A program made the position numbers and the translations under genes. A DNA stretch of 64,000 nucleotides from Rallus limicola (Eukaryota > Chordata > Aves > Gruiformes > Rallidae): contig JAKCOZ010000327.1 in assembly GCA_022605955.1 (NCBI GenBank), positions 124,001-188,000 of the forward strand, read 5' to 3'. The notes under the pieces are model-generated. The model searched no databases, had not been told where the DNA came from, and saw only the letters and a program-made list of their open reading frames with translations. This document shows positions 33,401 to 45,737 of the stretch, piece by piece (within the stretch, counting starts at the first letter, position 1; each line of letters begins with the position of its first letter).

Positions 33401-36400
33401 TCCTGTTAGGAGGTTTCAGACGAGCTATGCCTTTCAGGCCTAGCTTCTTTACTTTGGGAGTTATTGCTGGACGTTTAGCATGTTTTGAACTGCAGTCTGC
33501 TAGGGCCGAGAAAAGCACCGTAGGAGGTTCCAGGCATGTTCCCTCTTTCCAGGCAAAGGAAAAGGCTGAGAGCCAAAGTGACAGGGTCTGCTCGTGTGTC
33601 CTGTTAGGAGGTTTCAGACAAGCTATGCCTTTCAGGCCTAGCTTCTTTACTTTGGGAGTTATTGCTGGACGTTTAGCATGTTTTGAACTGCAGTCTGCTA
33701 GGGCCGAGAAAAGCACCGTAGGAGGTTCCAGGCATGTTCCCTCTTTCCAGGCAAAGGAAAAGGCTGAGAGCCAAAGTGACAGGGTCTGCTCGTGTGTCCT
33801 GTTAGGAGGTTTCAGACAAGCTATGCCTTTCAGGCCTAGCTTCTTTACTTTGGGAGTTATTGCTGGACGTTTAGCATGTTTTGAACTGCAGTCTGCTAGG
33901 GCCGAGAAAAGCACCGTAGGAGGTGCCAGGCATGTTCCCTCTTTCCAGGCAAAGGAAAAGGCTGAGAGCCAAAGTGACAGGGTCTGCTCGTGTGTCCTGT
34001 TAGGAGGTTTCAGACAAGCTATGCCTTTCAGGCCTAGCTTCTTTACTTTGGGAGTTATTGCTGGACGTTTAGCATGTTTTGAACTGCAGTCTGCTAGGGC
34101 CGAGAAAAGCACCGTAGGAGGTTCCAGGCATGTTCCCTCTTTCCAGGCAAAGGAAAAGGCTGAGAGCCAAAGTGACAGGGTCTGCTCGTGTGTCCGGTTA
34201 GGAGGTTTCAGACAAGCTATGCCTTTCAGGCCTAGATTCTTTACTTAGGGAGTTATTGCTGGACGTTTAGCATGTTTTGAACTGCAGTCTGCTAGGGCCG
34301 AGAAAAGCACCGTAGGAGGTGCCAGGCATGTTCCCTCTTTCCAGGCAAAGGAAAAGGCTGAGAGCCAAAGTGACAGGGTCTGCTCGTGTGTCCTGTTAGG
34401 AGGTTTCAGACAAGCTATGCCTTTCAGGCCTAGCTTCTTTACTTTGGGAGTTATTGCTGGACGTTTAGCATGTTTTGAACTGCAGTCTGCTAGGGCCGAG
34501 AAAAGCACCGTAGGAGGTTCCAGGCATGTTCCCTCTTTCCAGGCAAAGGAAAAGGCTGAGAGCCAAAGTGACAGGGTCTGCTCGTGTGTCCGGTTAGGAG
34601 GTTTCAGACAAGCTATGCCTTTCAGGCCTAGCTTCTTTACTTAGGGAGTTATTGCTGGACGTTTAGCATGTTTTGAACTGCAGTCTGCTAGGGCCGAGAA
34701 AAGCACCGTAGGAGGTTCCAGGCATGTTCCCTCTTTCCAGGCAAAGGAAAAGGCTGAGAGCCAAAGTGACAGGGTCTGCTCGTGTGTCCTGTTAGGAGGT
34801 TTCAGACGAGCTATGCCTTTCAGGCCTAGCTTCTTTACTTTGGGAGTTATTGCTGGACGTTTAGCATGTTTTGAACTGCAGTCTGCTAGGGCCGAGAAAA
34901 GCACCGTAGGAGGTTCCAGGCATGTTCCCTCTTTCCAGGCAAAGGAAAAGGCTGAGAGCCAAAGTGACAGGGTCTGCTCGTGTGTCCTGTTAGGAGGTTT
35001 CAGACGAGCTATGCCTTTCAGGCCTAGCTTCTTTACTTTGGGAGTTATTGCTGGACGTTTAGCATGTTTTGAACTGCAGTCTGCTAGGGCCGAGAAAAGC
35101 ACCGTAGGAGGTTCCAGGCATGTTCCCTCTTTCCAGGCAAAGGAAAAGGCTGAGAGCCAAAGTGACAGGGTCTGCTCGTGTGTCCTGTTAGGAGGTTTCA
35201 GACAAGCTATGCCTTTCAGGCCTAGCTTCTTTACTTTGGGAGTTATTGCTGGACGTTTAGCATGTTTTGAACTGCAGTCTGCTAGGGCCGAGAAAAGCAC
35301 CGTAGGAGGTGCCAGGCATGTTCCCTCTTTCCAGGCAAAGGAAAAGGCTGAGAGCCAAAGTGACAGGGTCTGCTCGTGTGTCCTGTTAGGAGGTTTCAGA
35401 CAAGCTATGCCTTTCAGGCCTAGCTTCTTTACTTTGGGAGTTATTGCTGGACGTTTAGCATGTTTTGAACTGCAGTCTGCTAGGGCCGAGAAAAGCACCG
35501 TAGGAGGTTCCAGGCATGTTCCCTCTTTCCAGGCAAAGGAAAAGGCTGAGAGCCAAAGTGACAGGGTCTGCTCGTGTGTCCTGTTAGGAGGTTTCAGACA
35601 AGCTATGCCTTTCAGGCCTAGCTTCTTTACTTAGGGAGTTATTGCTGGACGTTTAGCATGTTTTGAACTGCAGTCTGCTAGGGCCGAGAAAAGCACCGTA
35701 GGAGGTTCCAGGCATGTTCCCTCTTTCCAGGCAAAGGAAAAGGCTGAGAGCCAAAGTGACAGGGTCTGCTCGTGTGTCCTGTTAGGAGGTTTCAGACAAG
35801 CTATGCCTTTCAGGCCTCGCTTCTTTAGTTTGGGAGTTATTGCTGGACGTTTAGCATGTTTTGAACTGCAGTCTGCTAGGGCCGAGAAAAGCACCGTAGG
35901 AGGTTCCAGGCATGTTCCCTCTTTCCAGGCAAAGGAAAAGGCTGAGAGCCAAAGTGACAGGGTCTGCTCGTGTGTCCTGTTAGGAGGTTTCAGACGAGCT
36001 ATGCCTTTCAGGCCTAGCTTCTTTACTTTGGGAGTTATTGCTGGACGTTTAGCATGTTTTGAACTGCAGTCTGCTAGGGCCGAGAAAAGCACCGTAGGAG
36101 GTTCCAGGCATGTTCCCTCTTTCCAGGCAAAGGAAAAAGCTGAGAGCCAAAGTGACAGGGTCTGCTCATGTGTCCTGTTAGGAGGTTTCAGACAAGCTAT
36201 GCCTTTCAGGCCTAGCTTCTTTACCTTGGGAGTTATTGCTGGACGTTTAGCATGTTTTGAACTGCAGTCTGCTAGGGCCGAGAAAAGCACCGTAGGAGGT
36301 TCCAGGCATGTTCCCTCTTTCCAGGCAAAGGAAAAGGCTGAGAGCCAAAGTGACAGGGTCTGCTCGTGTGTCCTGTTAGGAGGTTTCAGACAAGCTATGC

Positions 36401-37223
36401 CTTTCAGGCCTAGCTTCTTTACTTTGGGAGTTATTGCTGGACGTTTAGCATGTTTTGAACTGCAGTCTGCTAGGGCCGAGAAAAGCACCGTAGGAGGTTC
36501 CAGGCATGTTCCCTCTTTCCAGGCAAAGGAAAAGGCTGAGAGCCAAAGTGACAGGGTCTGCTCGTGTGTCCTGTTAGGAGGTTTCAGACAAGCTATGCCT
36601 TTCAGGCCTAGCTTCTTTACTTTGGGAGTTATTGCTGGACGTTTAGCATGTTTTGAACTGCAGTCTGCTAGGGCCGAGAAAAGCACCGTAGGAGGTTCCA
36701 GGCATGTTCCCTCTTTCCAGGCAAAGGAAAAGGCTGAGAGCCAAAGTGACAGGGTCTGCTCGTGTGTCCTGTTAGGAGGTTTCAGACAAGCTATGCCTTT
36801 CAGGCCTCGCTTCTTTAGTTTGGGAGTTATTGCTGGACGTTTAGCATGTTTTGAACTGCAGTCTGCTAGGGCCGAGAAAAGCACCGTAGGAGGTTCCAGG
36901 CATGTTCCCTCTTTCCAGGCAAAGGAAAAGGCTGAGAGCCAAAGTGACAGGGTCTGCTCGTGTGTCCTGTTAGGAGGTTTCAGACGAGCTATGCCTTTCA
37001 GGCCTAGCTTCTTTACTTTGGGAGTTATTGCTGGACGTTTAGCATGTTTTGAACTGCAGTCTGCTAGGGCCGAGAAAAGCACCGTAGGAGGTTCCAGGCA
37101 TGTTCCCTCTTTCCAGGCAAAGGAAAAGGCTGAGAGCCAAAGTGACAGGGTCTGCTCGTGTGTCCTGTTAGGAGGTTTCAGACGAGCTATGCCTTTCAGG
37201 CCTAGCTTCTTTACTTTGGGAGT

Positions 37224-38411
37224 TATTGCTGGACGTTTAGCATGTTTTGAACTGCAGTCTGCTAGGGCCGAGAAAAGCACCGTAGGAGGTTCCAGGCATG
37301 TTCCCTCTTTCCAGGCAAAGGAAAAAGCTGAGAGCCAAAGTGACAGGGTCTGCTTGTGTGTCCTGTTAGGAGGTTTCAGACAAGCTATGCCTTTCAGGCC
37401 TAGCTTCTTTACTTTGGGAGTTATTGCTGGACGTTTAGCATGTTTTGAACTGCAGTCTGCTAGGGCCGAGAAAAGCACCGTAGGAGGTTCCAGGCATGTT
37501 CCCTCTTTCCAGGCAAAGGAAAAGGCTGAGAGCCAAAGTGACAGGGTCTGCTCGTGTGTCCTGTTAGGAGGTTTCAGACAAGCTATGACTTTCAGGCCAA
37601 GCTTCTTTACTTTGGGAGTTATTGCTGGACGTTTAGCATGTTTTGAACTGCAGTCTGCTAGGGCCGAGAAAAGCACCGTAGGAGGTTCCAGGCATGTTCC
37701 CTCTTTCCAGGCAAAGGAAAAGGCTGAGAGCCAAAGTGACAGGGTCTGCTCGTGTGTCCTGTTAGGAGGTTTCAGACAAGCTATGCCTTTCAGGCCTCGC
37801 TTCTTTACTTTGGGAGTTATTGCTGGACGTTTAGCATGTTTTGAACTGCAGTCTGCTAGGGCCGAGAAAAGCACCGTAGGAGGTTCCAGGCATGTTCCCT
37901 CTTTCCAGGCAAAGGAAAAGGCTGAGAGCCAAAGTGACAGGGTCTGCTCGTGTGTCCTGTTAGGAGGTTTCAGACAAGCTATGCCTTTCAGGCCTCGCTC
38001 CTTTACTTTGGGAGTTATTGCTGGATGTTTCGCATGTTTTGAACTGCAGTCTGCTAGGGCCGAGAAAAGCACCGTAGGAGGTTCCAGGCATGTTCCCTCT
38101 TTCCAGGCAAAGGAAAAGGCTGAGAGCCAAAGTGACAGGGTCTGCTCGTGTGTCCTGTTAGGAGGTTTCAGACAAGCTATGCCTTTCAGGCCTAGCTTCT
38201 TTACTTTGGGAGTTATTGCTGGACGTTTAGCATGTTGTGACCTGCAGTCTGCTAGGGCCGAGAAAAGCACCGTAGGAGGTGCCAGGCATGTTCCCTCTTT
38301 CCAGGCAAAGGAAAAGGCTGAGAGCCAAAGTGACAGGGTCTGCTCGTGTGTCCTGTTAGGAGGTTTCAGACAAGCTATGCCTTTCAGGCCTAGCTTCTTT
38401 ACTTTGGGAGT
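37224..38411. repeat. Six-monomer marker cassette, full form
   Basis: The members in order are: CTTGTG (37,355), ATGACTTT, CCTCGCTTCTTTAC, CCTCGCTCC, GGATGTTTCGC, and TGTTGTGACC combined with GTGCCAGG. The ATGACTTT monomer also has CCAAGCTTC, which creates a HindIII site and destroys StuI. The only other copy with that extra change is the one at 50,490, so the two are directly related. Confidence 0.85.
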
Positions 38412-41400
38412 TATTGCTGGACGTTTAGCATGTTTTGAACTGCAGTCTGCTAGGGCCGAGAAAAGCACCGTAGGAGGTTCCAGGCATGTTCCCTCTTTCC
38501 AGGCAAAGGAAAAGGCTGAGAGCCAAAGTGACAGGGTCTGCTCGTGTGTCCTGTTAGGAGGTTTCAGACGAGCTATGCCTTTCAGGCCTAGCTTCTTTAC
38601 TTTGGAAGTTATTGCTGGACGTTTAGCATGTTTTGAACTGCAGTCTGCTAGGGCCGAGAAAAGCACCGTAGGAGGTTCCAGGCATGTTCCCTCTTTCCAG
38701 GCAAAGGAAAAGGCTGAGAGCCAAAGTGACAGGGTCTGCTCGTGTGTCCTGTTAGGAGGTTTCAGACGAGCTATGCCTTTCAGGCCTAGCTTCTTTACTT
38801 TGGGAGTTATTGCTGGACGTTTAGCATGTTTTGAACTGCAGTCTGCTAGGGCCGAGAAAAGCACCGTAGGAGGTTCCAGGCATGTTCCCTCTTTCCAGGC
38901 AAAGGAAAAAGCTGAGAGCCAAAGTGACAGGGTCTGCTCATGTGTCCTGTTAGGAGGTTTCAGACAAGCTATGCCTTTCAGGCCTAGCTTCTTTACCTTG
39001 GGAGTTATTGCTGGACGTTTAGCATGTTTTGAACTGCAGTCTGCTAGGGCCGAGAAAAGCACCGTAGGAGGTTCCAGGCATGTTCCCTCTTTCCAGGCAA
39101 AGGAAAAGGCTGAGAGCCAAAGTGACAGGGTCTGCTCGTGTGTCCTGTTAGGAGGTTTCAGACAAGCTATGCCTTTCAGGCCTAGCTTCTTTACTTTGGG
39201 AGTTATTGCTGGACGTTTAGCATGTTTTGAACTGCAGTCTGCTAGGGCCGAGAAAAGCACCGTAGGAGGTTCCAGGCATGTTCCCTCTTTCCAGGCAAAG
39301 GAAAAGGCTGAGAGCCAAAGTGACAGGGTCTGCTCGTGTGTCCTGTTAGGAGGTTTCAGACAAGCTATGCCTTTCAGGCCTCGCTTCTTTAGTTTGGGAG
39401 TTATTGCTGGACGTTTAGCATGTTTTGAACTGCAGTCTGCTAGGGCCGAGAAAAGCACCGTAGGAGGTTCCAGGCATGTTCCCTCTTTCCAGGCAAAGGA
39501 AAAGGCTGAGAGCCAAAGTGACAGGGTCTGCTCGTGTGTCCTGTTAGGAGGTTTCAGACGAGCTATGCCTTTCAGGCCTAGCTTCTTTACTTTGGGAGTT
39601 ATTGCTGGACGTTTAGCATGTTTTGAACTGCAGTCTGCTAGGGCCGAGAAAAGCACCGTAGGAGGTTCCAGGCATGTTCCCTCTTTCCAGGCAAAGGAAA
39701 AGGCTGAGAGCCAAAGTGACAGGGTCTGCTCGTGTGTCCTGTTAGGAGGTTTCAGACAAGCTATGCCTTTCAGGCCTAGCTTCTTTACTTAGGGAGTTAT
39801 TGCTGGACGTTTAGCATGTTTTGAACTGCAGTCTGCTAGGGCCGAGAAAAGCACCGTAGGAGGTTCCAGGCATGTTCCCTCTTTCCAGGCAAAGGAAAAG
39901 GCTGAGAGCCAAAGTGACAGGGTCTGCTCGTGTGTCCTGTTAGGAGGTTTCAGACAAGCTATGCCTTTCAGGCCTAGCTTCTTTACTTTGGGAGTTATTG
40001 CTGGACGTTTAGCATGTTTTGAACTGCAGTCTGCTAGGGCCGAGAAAAGCACCGTAGGAGGTTCCAGGCATGTTCCCTCTTTCCAGGCAAAGGAAAAGGC
40101 TGAGAGCCAAAGTGACAGGGTCTGCTCGTGTGTCCTGTTAGGAGGTTTCAGACGAGCTATGCCTTTCAGGCCTAGCTTCTTTACTTTGGGAGTTATTGCT
40201 GGACGTTTAGCATGTTTTGAACTGCAGTCTGCTAGGGCCGAGAAAAGCACCGTAGGAGGTTCCAGGCATGTTCCCTCTTTCCAGGCAAAGGAAAAGGCTG
40301 AGAGCCAAAGTGACAGGGTCTGCTCGTGTGTCCTGTTAGGAGGTTTCAGACGAGCTATGCCTTTCAGGCCTAGCTTCTTTACTTTGGAAGTTATTGTTGG
40401 ACGTTTAGCATGTTTTGAACTGCAGTCTGCTAGGGCCGAGAAAAGCACCGTAGGAGGTTCCAGGCATGTTCCCTCTTTCCAGGCAAAGGAAAAGGCTGAG
40501 AGCCAAAGTGACAGGGTCTGCTCGTGTGTCCTGTTAGGAGGTTTCAGACGAGCTATGCCTTTCAGGCCTAGCTTCTTTACTTTGGGAGTTATTGCTGGAC
40601 GTTTAGCATGTTTTGAACTGCAGTCTGCTAGGGCCGAGAAAAGCACCGTAGGAGGTTCCAGGCATGTTCCCTCTTTCCAGGCAAAGGAAAAAGCTGAGAG
40701 CCAAAGTGACAGGGTCTGCTCATGTGTCCTGTTAGGAGGTTTCAGACAAGCTATGCCTTTCAGGCCTAGCTTCTTTACCTTGGGAGTTATTGCTGGACGT
40801 TTAGCATGTTTTGAACTGCAGTCTGCTAGGGCCGAGAAAAGCACCGTAGGAGGTTCCAGGCATGTTCCCTCTTTCCAGGCAAAGGAAAAGGCTGAGAGCC
40901 AAAGTGACAGGGTCTGCTCGTGTGTCCTGTTAGGAGGTTTCAGACAAGCTATGCCTTTCAGGCCTAGCTTCTTTACTTTGGGAGTTATTGCTGGACGTTT
41001 AGCATGTTTTGAACTGCAGTCTGCTAGGGCCGAGAAAAGCACCGTAGGAGGTTCCAGGCATGTTCCCTCTTTCCAGGCAAAGGAAAAGGCTGAGAGCCAA
41101 AGTGACAGGGTCTGCTCGTGTGTCCTGTTAGGAGGTTTCAGACAAGCTATGCCTTTCAGGCCTAGCTTCTTTACTTTGGGAGTTATTGCTGGACGTTTAG
41201 CATGTTTTGAACTGCAGTCTGCTAGGGCCGAGAAAAGCACCGTAGGAGGTTCCAGGCATGTTCCCTCTTTCCAGGCAAAGGAAAAGGCTGAGAGCCAAAG
41301 TGACAGGGTCTGCTCGTGTGTCCTGTTAGGAGGTTTCAGACAAGCTATGCCTTTCAGGCCTCGCTTCTTTAGTTTGGGAGTTATTGCTGGACGTTTAGCA

Positions 41401-41777
41401 TGTTTTGAACTGCAGTCTGCTAGGGCCGAGAAAAGCACCGTAGGAGGTTCCAGGCATGTTCCCTCTTTCCAGGCAAAGGAAAAGGCTGAGAGCCAAAGTG
41501 ACAGGGTCTGCTCGTGTGTCCTGTTAGGAGGTTTCAGACGAGCTATGCCTTTCAGGCCTAGCTTCTTTACTTTGGGAGTTATTGCTGGACGTTTAGCATG
41601 TTTTGAACTGCAGTCTGCTAGGGCCGAGAAAAGCACCGTAGGAGGTTCCAGGCATGTTCCCTCTTTCCAGGCAAAGGAAAAGGCTGAGAGCCAAAGTGAC
41701 AGGGTCTGCTCGTGTGTCCTGTTAGGAGGTTTCAGACAAGCTATGCCTTTCAGGCCTAGCTTCTTTACTTTGGGAGT

Positions 41778-42965
41778 TATTGCTGGACGTTTAGCATGTT
41801 TTGAACTGCAGTCTGCTAGGGCCGAGAAAAGCACCGTAGGAGGTTCCAGGCATGTTCCCTCTTTCCAGGCAAAGGAAAAAGCTGAGAGCCAAAGTGACAG
41901 GGTCTGCTTGTGTGTCCTGTTAGGAGGTTTCAGACAAGCTATGCCTTTCAGGCCTAGCTTCTTTACTTTGGGAGTTATTGCTGGACGTTTAGCATGTTTT
42001 GAACTGCAGTCTGCTAGGGCCGAGAAAAGCACCGTAGGAGGTTCCAGGCATGTTCCCTCTTTCCAGGCAAAGGAAAAGGCTGAGAGCCAAAGTGACAGGG
42101 TCTGCTCGTGTGTCCTGTTAGGAGGTTTCAGACAAGCTATGACTTTCAGGCCTAGCTTCTTTACTTTGGGAGTTATTGCTGGACGTTTAGCATGTTTTGA
42201 ACTGCAGTCTGCTAGGGCCGAGAAAAGCACCGTAGGAGGTTCCAGGCATGTTCCCTCTTTCCAGGCAAAGGAAAAGGCTGAGAGCCAAAGTGACAGGGTC
42301 TGCTCGTGTGTCCTGTTAGGAGGTTTCAGACAAGCTATGCCTTTCAGGCCTCGCTTCTTTACTTTGGGAGTTATTGCTGGACGTTTAGCATGTTTTGAAC
42401 TGCAGTCTGCTAGGGCCGAGAAAAGCACCGTAGGAGGTTCCAGGCATGTTCCCTCTTTCCAGGCAAAGGAAAAGGCTGAGAGCCAAAGTGACAGGGTCTG
42501 CTCGTGTGTCCTGTTAGGAGGTTTCAGACAAGCTATGCCTTTCAGGCCTCGCTCCTTTACTTTGGGAGTTATTGCTGGATGTTTCGCATGTTTTGAACTG
42601 CAGTCTGCTAGGGCCGAGAAAAGCACCGTAGGAGGTTCCAGGCATGTTCCCTCTTTCCAGGCAAAGGAAAAGGCTGAGAGCCAAAGTGACAGGGTCTGCT
42701 CGTGTGTCCTGTTAGGAGGTTTCAGACAAGCTATGCCTTTCAGGCCTAGCTTCTTTACTTTGGGAGTTATTGCTGGACGTTTAGCATGTTGTGACCTGCA
42801 GTCTGCTAGGGCCGAGAAAAGCACCGTAGGAGGTTCCAGGCATGTTCCCTCTTTCCAGGCAAAGGAAAAGGCTGAGAGCCAAAGTGACAGGGTCTGCTCG
42901 TGTGTCCTGTTAGGAGGTTTCAGACAAGCTATGCCTTTCAGGCCTAGCTTCTTTACTTTGGGAGT
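41778..42965. repeat. Six-monomer marker cassette
   Basis: The member order is the same as at 37,224: CTTGTG at 41,909, ATGACTTT, CCTCGCTTCTTTAC, CCTCGCTCC, GGATGTTTCGC, TGTTGTGACC. It lacks the HindIII change and GTGCCAGG. Five consensus-like monomers follow, and then a cassette lacking its first members starts at 43,758. Confidence 0.85.
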
Positions 42966-43757
42966 TATTGCTGGACGTTTAGCATGTTTTGAACTGCAGT
43001 CTGCTAGGGCCGAGAAAAGCACCGTAGGAGGTTCCAGGCATGTTCCCTCTTTCCAGGCAAAGGAAAAGGCTGAGAGCCAAAGTGACAGGGTCTGCTCGTG
43101 TGTCCTGTTAGGAGGTTTCAGACAAGCTATGCCTTTCAGGCCTAGCTTCTTTACTTTGGGAGTTATTGCTGGACGTTTAGCATGTTTTGAACTGCAGTCT
43201 GCTAGGGCCGAGAAAAGCACCGTAGGAGGTTCCAGGCATGTTCCCTCTTTCCAGGCAAAGGAAAAGGCTGAGAGCCAAAGTGACAGGGTCTGCTCGTGTG
43301 TCCTGTTAGGAGGTTTCAGACAAGCTATGCCTTTCAGGCCTAGCTTCTTTACTTTGGGAGTTATTGCTGGACGTTTAGCATGTTTTGAACTGCAGTCTGC
43401 TAGGGCCGAGAAAAGCACCGTAGGAGGTTCCAGGCATGTTCCCTCTTTCCAGGCAAAGGAAAAGGCTGAGAGCCAAAGTGACAGGGTCTGCTCGTGTGTC
43501 CTGTTAGGAGGTTTCAGACAAGCTATGCCTTTCAGGCCTAGCTTCTTTACTTTGGGAGTTATTGCTGGACGTTTAGCATGTTTTGAACTGCAGTCTGCTA
43601 GGGCCGAGAAAAGCACCGTAGGAGGTTCCAGGCATGTTCCCTCTTTCCAGGCAAAGGAAAAGGCTGAGAGCCAAAGTGACAGGGTCTGCTCGTGTGTCCT
43701 GTTAGGAGGTTTCAGACAAGCTATGCCTTTCAGGCCTAGCTTCTTTACTTTGGGAGT

Positions 43758-44549
43758 TATTGCTGGACGTTTAGCATGTTTTGAACTGCAGTCTGCTAGG
43801 GCCGAGAAAAGCACCGTAGGAGGTTCCAGGCATGTTCCCTCTTTCCAGGCAAAGGAAAAGGCTGAGAGCCAAAGTGACAGGGTCTGCTCGTGTGTCCTGT
43901 TAGGAGGTTTCAGACAAGCTATGCCTTTCAGGCCTCGCTTCTTTACTTTGGGAGTTATTGCTGGACGTTTAGCATGTTTTGAACTGCAGTCTGCTAGGGC
44001 CGAGAAAAGCACCGTAGGAGGTTCCAGGCATGTTCCCTCTTTCCAGGCAAAGGAAAAGGCTGAGAGCCAAAGTGACAGGGTCTGCTCGTGTGTCCTGTTA
44101 GGAGGTTTCAGACAAGCTATGCCTTTCAGGCCTCGCTCCTTTACTTTGGGAGTTATTGCTGGATGTTTCGCATGTTTTGAACTGCAGTCTGCTAGGGCCG
44201 AGAAAAGCACCGTAGGAGGTTCCAGGCATGTTCCCTCTTTCCAGGCAAAGGAAAAGGCTGAGAGCCAAAGTGACAGGGTCTGCTCGTGTGTCCTGTTAGG
44301 AGGTTTCAGACAAGCTATGCCTTTCAGGCCTAGCTTCTTTACTTTGGGAGTTATTGCTGGACGTTTAGCATGTTGTGACCTGCAGTCTGCTAGGGCCGAG
44401 AAAAGCACCGTAGGAGGTTCCAGGCATGTTCCCTCTTTCCAGGCAAAGGAAAAGGCTGAGAGCCAAAGTGACAGGGTCTGCTCGTGTGTCCTGTTAGGAG
44501 GTTTCAGACAAGCTATGCCTTTCAGGCCTAGCTTCTTTACTTTGGGAGT
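43758..44549. repeat. Marker cassette lacking its first members
   Basis: CCTCGCTTCTTTAC (43,936), CCTCGCTCC, GGATGTTTCGC and TGTTGTGACC occur in order, with no ATGACTTT monomer before them. The spacing from the previous cassette is 8 monomers (1,584 bp). The matching interval in the 55-58 kb region is 9 monomers, so one monomer has been lost here or gained there. Confidence 0.8.
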
Positions 44550-45341
44550 TATTGCTGGACGTTTAGCATGTTTTGAACTGCAGTCTGCTAGGGCCGAGAA
44601 AAGCACCGTAGGAGGTTCCAGGCATGTTCCCTCTTTCCAGGCAAAGGAAAAGGCTGAGAGCCAAAGTGACAGGGTCTGCTCGTGTGTCCTGTTAGGAGGT
44701 TTCAGACAAGCTATGCCTTTCAGGCCTAGCTTCTTTACTTTGGGAGTTATTGCTGGACGTTTAGCATGTTTTGAACTGCAGTCTGCTAGGGCCGAGAAAA
44801 GCACCGTAGGAGGTTCCAGGCATGTTCCCTCTTTCCAGGCAAAGGAAAAGGCTGAGAGCCAAAGTGACAGGGTCTGCTCGTGTGTCCTGTTAGGAGGTTT
44901 CAGACAAGCTATGCCTTTCAGGCCTAGCTTCTTTACTTTGGGAGTTATTGCTGGACGTTTAGCATGTTTTGAACTGCAGTCTGCTAGGGCCGAGAAAAGC
45001 ACCGTAGGAGGTTCCAGGCATGTTCCCTCTTTCCAGGCAAAGGAAAAGGCTGAGAGCCAAAGTGACAGGGTCTGCTCGTGTGTCCTGTTAGGAGGTTTCA
45101 GACAAGCTATGCCTTTCAGGCCTAGCTTCTTTACTTTGGGAGTTATTGCTGGACGTTTAGCATGTTTTGAACTGCAGTCTGCTAGGGCCGAGAAAAGCAC
45201 CGTAGGAGGTTCCAGGCATGTTCCCTCTTTCCAGGCAAAGGAAAAGGCTGAGAGCCAAAGTGACAGGGTCTGCTCGTGTGTCCTGTTAGGAGGTTTCAGA
45301 CAAGCTATGCCTTTCAGGCCTAGCTTCTTTACTTTGGGAGT

Positions 45342-45737
45342 TATTGCTGGACGTTTAGCATGTTTTGAACTGCAGTCTGCTAGGGCCGAGAAAAGCACCG
45401 TAGGAGGTTCCAGGCATGTTCCCTCTTTCCAGGCAAAGGAAAAGGCTGAGAGCCAAAGTGACAGGGTCTGCTCGTGTGTCCTGTTAGGAGGTTTCAGACG
45501 AGCTATGCCTTTCAGGCGTAGCTTCTTTAATTTGGAAGTTATTGCTGGACGTTTAGCATGTTTTGAACTGCAGTCTGCTAGGGCCGAGAAAAGCACCGTA
45601 GGAGGTTCCAGGCATATTCCCTCTTTCCAGGCAAAGGAAAAGGCTGAGAGCCAAAGTGACAGGGTCTGCTCGTGTGTCCTGTTAGGAGGTTTCAGACGAG
45701 CTATGCCTTTCAGGCCTAGCTTCTTTACTTTGGGAGT
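45342..45737. repeat. GGCGTAGC / CATATTCC marker monomer pair
   Basis: It carries the same linked changes as at 30,096 (G at 45,518) and lies 77 monomers downstream of it. The next occurrence is 68 monomers plus 2 bp further, at 58,808; the 2 bp is the GA insertion at 54,694. Confidence 0.85.

Larger units (their letters stand above)
22770..34253. repeat. Giant higher-order repeat, copy 1 (diverged, shorter)
   Basis: Marker monomers here recur at 67-monomer (13,266-bp) spacing in the next copy. CCTCGC/TTTAGTTT monomers at 23,542, 26,116 and 28,096 pair with 36,808, 39,382 and 41,362. TTGTTGGAC at 27,131 pairs with 40,397, and CTTGTG at 28,643 pairs with 41,909. Other intervals differ by whole monomers: 22,948 to 35,818 is 65 units and 33,244 to 46,312 is 66. 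From the 28,096 marker to the GGCGTAGC pair there are only 11 monomers, against 21 in copy 2 and 22 in copy 3. The left limit is set where matching to copy 2 fades and is approximate. Confidence 0.7.

Noticed and set aside
18999..34248. About 5,000-codon open frames on both strands as genes
   Set aside because: Both end at the same T-to-A change in a repeat monomer. The two strands are equally open, and variation shows no sign of codon constraint by eye.
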